NCBI GenBank assembly: GCA_003611955.1
Contig: RAZE01000001.1
Coordinates: 62,001-126,000, forward strand
Direction: 5' to 3'
Length of the DNA: 64,000 nucleotides
From: a bacterium 1XD8-76
GTDB lineage: Bacteria; Bacillota; Clostridia; Lachnospirales; Lachnospiraceae
Position numbers and translations under genes: made by a program. Shown here one piece after another: positions 57,709 to 64,000 of the stretch; the first letter of the stretch is position 1, and every line of letters begins with the position of its first letter. The notes beneath the pieces were generated by a model. That model was given only the letters and a program-made list of their open reading frames with translations. It did no database searches and had not been told where the DNA came from.

Positions 57709-59208
57709 CTAAATTGTCTGCCCCGCTTCTTCCGCGGAGGCCATCTCCAGAATACCCTCCTGTGTAACCTCTTCCTTACTCAACTCTCCCACTATTTTTC
57801 CGTTGTTCATGACAAGCATCCTGTCAGACATGCCGATGAGTTCCGGCATCTCGCTGCTGATCATAATAATGCTCTTCCCCTGTTCCGCCAGAGATGCCAT
57901 AAGCGAGTATATTTCCTGTTTCGCACCGACGTCGATCCCTCTCGTCGGCTCGTCAAAAATCAGAATATCACACTTTGTGGCGAGGATTCTCGCAATCACT
58001 ACCTTCTGCTGATTTCCTCCGGAGAGCGTTTTGACAGGCTGATCCTTATCCGATGTCTTGATCCGAAGGCTTTCGATATATTCTTCTGCCAGTTCTGCCA
58101 TTTTTCCATCCTGTATGACAATTCCTCTGGAAAGCTTCTCCAGGCTGCTGTATGCCGTATTGTTCTCCACGGAAAAACCGAGCACAAGCCCCTGCTGTTT
58201 TCTATCCTCCGGGATGAGGCCAATTCCACGGCGAAGCGCGTCTTTCGGACTTTTAGGAGAATACGGTTTCCCGTTCAGGATCATGGTCCCCGACAGATAT
58301 CTGTCCGCACCGTACAGTACCCTCGCCAACTCTGTCCTCCCGGCCCCCACCAGGCCTCCGATCCCTACGATCTCTCCTCTTCTCAGCACAAAACTCGCGT
58401 CCCTGACTCTTGCGTTTGTGATGCCGCGCACCTCAAGGCATACCTCTCCCGCCTTCCCGTTTGCTGCGGGATAGTCCTCTGTCAGTTCCCGCCCCACCAT
58501 ATAGGCGATCAACTGCTTCTTTGTCACATCCTTAACCTCTTTCGTGATCATATATTTTCCGTCGCAGAACACCGTCACACGGTCACACAGCTCAAAAACT
58601 TCCTCCAGACGGTGAGAGATAAAGATGATCGTAACCCCTTTTTTCCTCATATTTTTGACGATATTGAAAAATATATCCGTTTCATTCAGCGTCAGCGGAG
58701 CGGTGGGCTCATCCATAATAATAAATTTCGCATTCCTGGAGACTGCTTTCATGATCTCCACGATCTGCTGATAGGCAATTCCGAGATCTCTCACCCTCGT
58801 ATTGACATCCACTTCGATTCCCATCTCATCACAGAGTTCCTGTGCCATTTTCTCCATCTTCTTTATATTGCGCACGCCAAATTTCTGTATTTCCCGCCCG
58901 AAAAATATATTCTCCGCCACTGTCAGATATGGAATCAGGCTGAATTCCTGATAGATAACAGAGATTCCCAGATCCATAGCCAGCTTCGGATTCAGCCTGT
59001 CATACTCGTTTCCATCAAAAGTTATTTTACCTTTCGTAGGCTCATGCGCTCCTGTCAAAAGTTTGATAAAGGTTGATTTCCCTGCACCGTTCTCACCGCA
59101 CAACGCATGTATTTCCCCACGCTTCACATCAAAGGTGATATCGTCCAGAGCTTTCACATGAGCAAAGTATTTTGACAGATGATCCACTTTTAAAATCGCA
59201 TCGACCAT
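57709..59208 (-). CDS. Sugar ABC transporter ATP-binding protein (RbsA type, double domain)
   Basis: A 499-residue protein with two fused ABC domains. The first has CGENGAGKSTFIKLL and Walker B FIIMDEPTAPL; its signature (GIAYQQIVEIMKA) is degenerate, as in RbsA/MglA/AraG. The second has GLVGAGRTELARVL, LSGGNQQKVVIARIL and ILIFDEPTRGID. It drives pentose uptake. It starts 90 bases after the binding-protein gene, across a hairpin. Confidence 0.94.
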   Translation of the reverse strand: MVDAILKVDHLSKYFAHVKALDDITFDVKRGEIHALCGENGAGKSTFIKLLTGAHEPTKGKITFDGNEYDRLNPKLAMDLGISVIYQEFSLIPYLTVAENIFFGREIQKFGVRNIKKMEKMAQELCDEMGIEVDVNTRVRDLGIAYQQIVEIMKAVSRNAKFIIMDEPTAPLTLNETDIFFNIVKNMRKKGVTIIFISHRLEEVFELCDRVTVFCDGKYMITKEVKDVTKKQLIAYMVGRELTEDYPAANGKAGEVCLEVRGITNARVRDASFVLRRGEIVGIGGLVGAGRTELARVLYGADRYLSGTMILNGKPYSPKSPKDALRRGIGLIPEDRKQQGLVLGFSVENNTAYSSLEKLSRGIVIQDGKMAELAEEYIESLRIKTSDKDQPVKTLSGGNQQKVVIARILATKCDILIFDEPTRGIDVGAKQEIYSLMASLAEQGKSIIMISSEMPELIGMSDRMLVMNNGKIVGELSKEEVTQEGILEMASAEEAGQTI

Positions 59209-59229
59209 AACATTCCCTTTCCGACCGGT

Positions 59230-59274
59230 CCTGACCGGAGGCCGCCCGCTGCAACGCCGCAGTCTCCGATCAGG
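59230..59274 (-). promoter_or_regulatory. Intercistronic hairpin between binding protein and ATPase genes
   Basis: CTCCG(A/C)TCAGG-type 11-base arms (one mismatch) around a GC-rich loop that contains its own CTGC/GCAG stem. A perfect CCGGTC-CT-GACCGG palindrome overlaps the downstream arm. There is no T-run, so it is probably an mRNA-stabilising or partial-stop structure that keeps binding-protein expression high. Confidence 0.5.
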
Positions 59275-59298
59275 AAAATCGTTATCTTCAAAGATTAT

Positions 59299-60432
59299 TT
59301 ACCATGTATAAGTTCCGTCCAGCACATCCGTCTTCGGCACTTTCACATAGGGCAGATATACCGTGTTCTGGCTCTCCGGCGCGCCTTCCGTCGCGTAGAG
59401 GTACAAATAATACGCGCTCTCATATCCGCCTTTATAAGGGAACAGATCGACCGTACCTCTGTAAATGCTGTTCTCTTCCGCGATGTATGTCAAAGCCTCA
59501 TCCGTCGCATCCCCGGAAAATACCGCGTAGTTCTCCCCTTCACATCCGGCATTGACCATAGCCTGATAGCCGCCGATAGCCCCGGAATCATTTGTTCCGA
59601 CTACAACGTTCATATCCGGATACTGTGCCAGCACGGATTCCACTATGGTCATTCCGCCTTCCAGCGTATCGCCCGCCTGCCTTGCCACGATTTCCACATC
59701 CGGGCAGACCGCTTTCAAAGCATCCTCCAGGCCGTCCCCTCGGGGAATTACACTTTCCACATTATCCTGGGAGATGATGCACACCTGTGCTTTCCCGTCA
59801 AGATTGTCCCTGATCCACTCGCCTGCCTGTTCGCCGATCGTATAACCATAGTCGTACTCGTCCAGTGTGTAGCTCAGCAGAACATTGTCCTGCGTCTGCG
59901 CAATACAGGCCGTAATGATTCCCGCCTCATTCGCTTTATCCGCCAGATCTATGGTTGCCGCCGTGTCGATCGGAGTAAAGGTAAACCCGCTGTATCCGTC
60001 ATTGATCAATGTTTCCAGCGCATTTACCTGTGTATCTACACTGTACTCGGAGTCTATCACCTGATACGTCACGCCGAGCTCCTCACAGGCAGCCTCAAAA
60101 CCTTTTTTAACCATCGCGTTCCAGGGATTGGCCAGGTTCATGCTCACATAAGACAATTTGATCTCCGAATTATCCTGCGCCTGTGCTTTCGCTTTGATTC
60201 CTTCCACGTCCAACGTCCAGTCATCACCGGAAGACGCCTCTGCCTCCTCCGATTCTTCCGTCTCCGCTTCTGTCTCCGGCTCTGCCTCCTCCGCAGGTGC
60301 CGCTTCCTCTTCTTCCACTTCCTCCGTCTCAGCGGGCGCTTCTTCTGCCGGTGCGCTGCTGTTTCCGCATCCCGCGAGAAGGGCCGCTATCATTCCAACA
60401 CTCAATATGATTGACAATACTTTTCTTTTCAC
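59299..60432 (-). CDS. Sugar ABC transporter substrate-binding lipoprotein
   Basis: A 377-residue RbsB-type binding lipoprotein. Signal peptide with lipobox LAGCGNS (lipid Cys near residue 22), then an unusually acidic Glu/Ala linker of about 50 residues, then the periplasmic-binding fold (LSYVSMNLANPWNAMVKKGF; GFTFTPIDTAATIDLADKAN; VVVGTNDSGAIGGYQAMVNA). GTG 60432 follows AAGGA and is preferred over the upstream frame start. With the permease and ATPase it would import L-arabinose or a related pentose. Confidence 0.93.
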   Translation of the reverse strand: MKRKVLSIILSVGMIAALLAGCGNSSAPAEEAPAETEEVEEEEAAPAEEAEPETEAETEESEEAEASSGDDWTLDVEGIKAKAQAQDNSEIKLSYVSMNLANPWNAMVKKGFEAACEELGVTYQVIDSEYSVDTQVNALETLINDGYSGFTFTPIDTAATIDLADKANEAGIITACIAQTQDNVLLSYTLDEYDYGYTIGEQAGEWIRDNLDGKAQVCIISQDNVESVIPRGDGLEDALKAVCPDVEIVARQAGDTLEGGMTIVESVLAQYPDMNVVVGTNDSGAIGGYQAMVNAGCEGENYAVFSGDATDEALTYIAEENSIYRGTVDLFPYKGGYESAYYLYLYATEGAPESQNTVYLPYVKVPKTDVLDGTYTW

Positions 60433-60461
60433 AATAATTATCCTTCCTTTCCGTAACATAT

Positions 60462-61307
60462 TTATGACTTTTTCTTAATCTTGTTTATCTCCATAACTTT
60501 GTGCGTATCCTGCATTTTTTTCACAGCTTCTTTGCCCATCCTGATACTCATCCCTACAAACAATGCGTCAAGGATCGCCTGATCCGCCACTCTTCTCGCC
60601 ACTTTCTCTCTTCCTATCGTAAGGTCGCTGACAGAAATAAAAAGGGCGATATCCACATAGTGTAACAGGGGCGATTTATTCATTTTTGTAATGCAGATCG
60701 TTACAGCGCCTCTCTCCTTTGCAATTTTCATAGCCTCCACAACATTTCTGGATCGGCCTTCATAGGAAACCGAAAACGCAACATCTCCCGGTTTTATATT
60801 GGCTGCTGCCACCAACTGCTGTGTGACATCACTGTATGCTGACCCGCTGATTCCAAGCCTGCTGATCTTCATATGAGCCAGCTGGCAGACCGCATAGGCA
60901 TCGCCAACTCCGAAGAAATGAATAGATTTTGCTTTTACCATAGCGTTTAATGCTTCATCGTAGTTGGTTGTCGCCAGTGACAGAGTATCTGTCAGCGTCT
61001 GCATGTTGCCTCTAAAAACCTTTTTCAGGATCACCATCATGCTGTCCTGATTTTCTTTCTCCTCATCCTCATCGCTCAAATCTTTTCTGCAGCTGAACGC
61101 GGTCTTAAAGTCCGTATATCCTTTGAAGCCCATCCGCCTGCAAAAACGGATGATCGAAGCATCGCTGCTCCCGGTTTCTTTTGCCAGCTGAGCCAGTGTC
61201 AGACCCGAAATTGCCTCCGGATTCTCCAGTAAAGCCTCTGCAACCACTCTTTCAGCTCTGGGCAGTGAAGGAAGTTGAAATCTGATGCGCATCAATAAAC
61301 CTTTCAT
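60462..61307 (-). CDS. RpiR-family transcriptional regulator
   Basis: A 281-residue regulator: N-terminal RpiR helix-turn-helix (LTLAQLAKETGSSDASIIRF with FCRRMGFKGYTDFKTAF) and a C-terminal SIS domain (KSIHFFGVGDAYAVCQLAHM; VAFSVSYEGRSRNVVEAMKI) that senses a sugar phosphate. It lies first in the transporter part of the arabinose operon and probably controls it in place of AraR. GGAGG precedes the ATG. Confidence 0.92.
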   Translation of the reverse strand: MKGLLMRIRFQLPSLPRAERVVAEALLENPEAISGLTLAQLAKETGSSDASIIRFCRRMGFKGYTDFKTAFSCRKDLSDEDEEKENQDSMMVILKKVFRGNMQTLTDTLSLATTNYDEALNAMVKAKSIHFFGVGDAYAVCQLAHMKISRLGISGSAYSDVTQQLVAAANIKPGDVAFSVSYEGRSRNVVEAMKIAKERGAVTICITKMNKSPLLHYVDIALFISVSDLTIGREKVARRVADQAILDALFVGMSIRMGKEAVKKMQDTHKVMEINKIKKKS

Positions 61308-61326
61308 TTACATCCTCCGTTTTCCA

Positions 61327-61345
61327 TAATCAAGGTACTTGATTA
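61327..61345. promoter_or_regulatory. Palindrome upstream of the RpiR regulator gene
   Basis: TAATCAAG-GTA-CTTGATTA, 8-base perfect arms, 20 bases before the regulator start and after a candidate TTTACT-17-TATACT promoter (61355-61383). It could be the regulator's operator. Confidence 0.45.
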
Positions 61346-61564
61346 CTTCACTAAAAGTATAACAATATTATTTTTTGGAGTAAATAATGTGCCCCTTTTT
61401 CAGCACATTTATGTATTTTATAACGTGTACCCCGTATACTTTTTTTCATTTTTAGTTACTTTTCATAACAAATAAAATTTTTCACTTCAAGCCGAAGTAT
61501 TTTATCTCCATTTTCACTTCACTATCTCTCTCCGTTTTTTGAAGTTTCTTCCTGTTTTTCTGCA

Positions 61565-61600
61565 CAAAAAAAATTGCGGGCCGCTAAACCGACCCGCAAT
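61565..61600 (-). terminator. Terminator after the HxlB-like gene
   Basis: ATTGCGGG/CCCGCAAT stem with T8 on the minus strand, directly after the stop codon. It separates araA-hxlB transcripts from the RpiR-ABC-araBD part, at least in part. Confidence 0.82.
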
Positions 61601-61605
61601 TTTTC

Positions 61606-62160
61606 TTATTCCAGATTAGCATGTTTCTGTTTCATCCTGTCCGTTGACGTCAGACCGAGTTCCATCATGTCCAATATCAGCGAGTCCAGATAGATCAGCA
61701 ATTCCTGTTCAAACAAAGCCCCCATGGGCTGAACAGAACCACAGTCATTCCCTTTCTGGAACTTGGAATTTCCTTTCAGTACGATCACCGTATCCGCCTC
61801 TTTTGCCAATGTCGACATATCCGCTGTCGTCAGCGCTATACTGCTCATCCCTATACGTTTCGCGGTTCTAATGTAATTACACAGCGTGCCCGTCTCTCCG
61901 CTTCCGCTCCCCAGAATGATCAGATCCCCCTCTCCCGCGGAAGGGGTATTATTATCCCCGATCCAGAAGACAGAGTATCCCGCCTGCATCAGCCTCATGG
62001 AAAAACATCTCATCACATAGCCGGTTCTTCCGACTCCCGCCACAAAGATGTGGTTCGCCCCGCAGATCCGATCGATCATATTTTTTCTGTTCTCGTGATC
62101 CAGTGTACCAAAACAATCTGCCAGTTCTTCCAGAATTATCTCCGGATTATTCTTCAGCAT
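61606..62160 (-). CDS. 6-phospho-3-hexuloisomerase-like SIS protein
   Basis: A 184-residue SIS protein of the HxlB type, with HIFVAGVGRTGYVMRCFSMR, IILGSGSGETGTLCNYIRTA and CGSVQPMGALFEQELLIYLD, the last being characteristic of HxlB. HxlB converts hexulose 6-phosphate to fructose 6-phosphate in the ribulose-monophosphate pathway. The partner synthase hxlA is not in the window. ATG 62160 is chosen from the family start and AGAGG site. It follows araA by about 125 bases. Confidence 0.8.
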   Translation of the reverse strand: MLKNNPEIILEELADCFGTLDHENRKNMIDRICGANHIFVAGVGRTGYVMRCFSMRLMQAGYSVFWIGDNNTPSAGEGDLIILGSGSGETGTLCNYIRTAKRIGMSSIALTTADMSTLAKEADTVIVLKGNSKFQKGNDCGSVQPMGALFEQELLIYLDSLILDMMELGLTSTDRMKQKHANLE

Positions 62161-62285
62161 AATACCTCTTTCTCTATGCCGCAAAATCTATTCGATTTCC
62201 ATTATATATTTAATCTCTCCGGCTTTCAAGACAGAAATTTGTTATAATATAATTCGCTATTCAAATCTGTCAGATCGCTTCCTGC

Positions 62286-63782
62286 TCAGCGATACACCGC
62301 CGCATTCCACTTAAGTTCATTTTTAAAGTTCCTGATCGTTGTATCCGCGTCGATCACCACGCTCTCAATGCCCATCGCGTCCGCCCAGTCTGCCATCTGT
62401 TCGGAAGTCAGATCGTAGGAGAATGCCGTATGATGCGCGCCGCCCGCCAGGATCCATGCCTCGGAGCCTGTGTACAGGTTTGGCCTCGGCTCCCAGAAGT
62501 TGGTTGCCACCGGCAGCTTCGGCATCGGTTTCTCCACTTTCCTGCAGTCCACCTCGTTGATGATCAGGCGGAACCTCGTTCCCAGATCGATCAGGGAAGT
62601 CGCAATACCCGGACCTTCCTTGGAAGTGAATACCAGTCTCGCGGGATCCTCTCTGTCGCCCATGGACAGCGGCTGGCACTTGATGCTGATCGGTCCCTCC
62701 GCGATGGACGGGCAGATCTCCAACATATGCGCCTGCAAAATGCCCTCTTTTCCTTTCACCAGATTATAGGTGTAATCCTCCAGCATGGACGTTCCCTTCG
62801 CGTCCTTCATGCCGCTTGTCATCAACTTCATAATGCGCACCATGGCAGCCACTTTCCAGTCGCCCTCTGCGCCGAAACCGTAACCTTTCTCCTCCAGCCT
62901 CTGAATCGCCAGCCCCGGGAGCTGTTTTAAAGCGCCCAGATCGCCAAAGTGCGTCACGATGGCCTGATAGTTCTTCTCCTCCAGGAAGCGCTCGAAACCG
63001 ATCTCGATCTGTGCCTGCACCGCCACATGGCGTCTGAATTCAGCGGGATCTCTGCCTTCCAACAGGATCTCATATTTATCATAATACTCATCTACCAGCG
63101 CGTTGGTATCGGATTCGGATACGGCGCCCACCGCCTCGGCGATCTCATTCACCGGATAGGTGTCCACCTCCCAGCCGAACTTCAGCTGCGCTTCCACTTT
63201 ATCGCCTTCCGTAACAGCTACATTTCTCATATTATCCGCGACACGCATCACTCTCACATGGCTGCTCTCGATGACGCCTATTGCGGTCCGCATCCAGGAC
63301 GCGATCCTCTCCTGCACGTTCTTATCGGACCAGTGCCCCATCACCACTTTTCTCTCGATACCCATACGGCTCACGATATGTCCATACTCTCTGTCGCCGT
63401 GGGCCGCCTGGTTCTCGTTCATGAAATCCATATCGATCGTGTCATAGGGAATCTCTTCATTAAACTGCGTATGTAAATGAAGAAGCGGCTTCCTGTACTC
63501 CTGCAGGCCCAGGATCCAGGACTTCGCCGGGGAGAAGGTGTGCATCCATGTGATAACGCCTGCACATTCTTCATCCGTATTTGCCTCGTTGAAGGTCTTT
63601 CTGATCAACTCATTCGTGATCAGAGTAGGCTTCCAAACCACCTCAAAGGGCAGAACTCCCGACTTATTAAGCTCTTCCACAATGATCTGGGAATGTTTCG
63701 CCACTTTTTTCAGACACTCGTCCCCGTAGAGATCCTGGGAACCTGTGCAAAACCAAAATTTGTAGTTCTTTACTGCTTTCAT
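62286..63782 (-). CDS. araA: L-arabinose isomerase
   Basis: A 498-residue AraA, converting L-arabinose to L-ribulose. Seen: FWFCTGSQDLYGDECL at the start, WMHTFSPAKSWILGL, HLHTQFNEEIPYDTIDMDFM with metal- and substrate-binding residues, EKGYGFGAEGDWKVAAMVRI, and GGAHHTAFSYDLTSEQM. Length and motifs fit AraA fully. GGAGGG precedes the ATG, with a good promoter about 75 bases upstream. First gene of the arabinose locus. Confidence 0.96.
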   Translation of the reverse strand: MKAVKNYKFWFCTGSQDLYGDECLKKVAKHSQIIVEELNKSGVLPFEVVWKPTLITNELIRKTFNEANTDEECAGVITWMHTFSPAKSWILGLQEYRKPLLHLHTQFNEEIPYDTIDMDFMNENQAAHGDREYGHIVSRMGIERKVVMGHWSDKNVQERIASWMRTAIGVIESSHVRVMRVADNMRNVAVTEGDKVEAQLKFGWEVDTYPVNEIAEAVGAVSESDTNALVDEYYDKYEILLEGRDPAEFRRHVAVQAQIEIGFERFLEEKNYQAIVTHFGDLGALKQLPGLAIQRLEEKGYGFGAEGDWKVAAMVRIMKLMTSGMKDAKGTSMLEDYTYNLVKGKEGILQAHMLEICPSIAEGPISIKCQPLSMGDREDPARLVFTSKEGPGIATSLIDLGTRFRLIINEVDCRKVEKPMPKLPVATNFWEPRPNLYTGSEAWILAGGAHHTAFSYDLTSEQMADWADAMGIESVVIDADTTIRNFKNELKWNAAVYR

Positions 63783-63855
63783 TGATTACCCTCCATAATC
63801 TGTTTTTGGTTTTGCTATCCTTGTGTATTACCTGTTTCTATTCTTCTGCACTTTT

Positions 63856-63884
63856 ATTATAAACAACCTGTTTCCATTAATCAA
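63856..63884 (-). promoter_or_regulatory. Promoter of araA
   Basis: Minus-strand TTGATT (63884-63879) and TATAAT (63861-63856) with 17-base spacing. Confidence 0.7.
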
Positions 63885-63889
63885 TCCTA

Positions 63890-63931
63890 AAAAAAGAACA
63901 CCTCAGATTTTATTTCTGAAAGTGTTCTTTT
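63890..63931 (-). terminator. Terminator of the gene entering from the right edge
   Basis: AAGAACACTTTCAGA-loop-TCTGAGGTGTTCTT hairpin (small internal mismatch) followed by T7 on the minus strand. Confidence 0.75.
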
Positions 63932-63945
63932 CTGTTAGAAGATTT

Positions 63946-64000
63946 TTATTTTTCTCTCCATCCCGCATACAGCGTTATGGATTCCGTCACCTTATCCTCC
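63946..64000 (-). CDS. C-terminal end of a repeat-containing surface protein (partial)
   Basis: The last codons read EDKVTESITLYAGWREK then stop. TLYAGW is the closing strand of Listeria-Bacteroides (Flg_new) repeats found in Firmicute surface proteins. A terminator follows 15 bases later. The rest of the gene lies beyond the window, so the identity is tentative. Confidence 0.5.
   Translation of the reverse strand, partial: EDKVTESITLYAGWREK

Overview
The window reads as about 64 kb of chromosome from a low-to-mid GC Firmicute of the class Clostridia, most likely a gut Lachnospiraceae. Supporting signs are strong AGGAGG ribosome binding sites, sigma-A promoters of the TTGACA-17-TATAAT type, a CIRCE-controlled hrcA-grpE-dnaK-dnaJ operon, type III glutamine synthetase, IreB, YlbF and RNase J, and many carbohydrate PTS and ABC genes. 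There is one tRNA (Gln, anticodon CTG). I see no rRNA, CRISPR array, intact insertion sequence or prophage.

Layout. 1-2.6 kb: the 3' part of a sucrose/beta-glucoside-type PTS permease and a LacI regulator. 2.6-4.3 kb: decayed reading frames and a YgjV-like membrane protein. 4.4-10.4 kb: a cellobiose/lactose-type PTS operon (IIC, PRD regulator, GH4 phospho-glycosidase, IIB, IIA and a stand-alone RarA/MgsA C-terminal-domain protein). 10.5-13.9 kb: cysteine synthase, xylulokinase, deoxyribose-phosphate aldolase. 13.9-19.2 kb: an apparent operon of a CdaR/PucR-type regulator, ftsE, ftsX, an EnvC-like M23 protein and a CtpA protease. 19.4-26.7 kb: small loci including a WecG/TagA-like protein, a YjfB-like protein, two acyltransferase-3 proteins, a CPBP protease, an HPr-like protein, CvfB, an acyl-ACP thioesterase, tRNA-Gln and a broken Rpn nuclease gene. 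26.9-31.6 kb: an envelope cluster (O-antigen-ligase-like protein, amidase, 841-aa acidic surface protein with an unusual sorting signal). 31.7-40.7 kb: housekeeping and translation genes (glnN, U32 protein, TrmR-like methyltransferase, short MltG-like protein, ylbF, RNase J, DUF1292, ruvX, ireB, mtaB). 40.8-45.6 kb: a Crh-like HPr protein, thiI, cysteine desulfurase, rsmE, prmA. 45.7-47.7 kb: a YtrA-type GntR/ABC operon with a perfect palindromic operator over its promoter. 47.9-52.9 kb: the heat-shock operon. 53-63.8 kb: an L-arabinose catabolic and uptake locus. The last bases hold the 3' end of a repeat-containing surface protein.

Working together. The right-hand locus joins a ribose-type ABC importer to AraA, AraB and AraD. 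It adds an RPE-family epimerase, a KdsD-like SIS isomerase, an HxlB-like isomerase and an RpiR regulator, which is a richer phosphopentose set than a minimal ara operon. The window also encodes two HPr-fold proteins lacking the PTS phospho-histidine. One keeps the regulatory serine region, as Crh does, which suggests carbon-control wiring beyond ordinary PTS transport. No clearly new defence or mobile system was found. The least ordinary loci are the extended arabinose operon, the RarA-C protein in a PTS operon, the Crh-like proteins and the surface-protein cluster.
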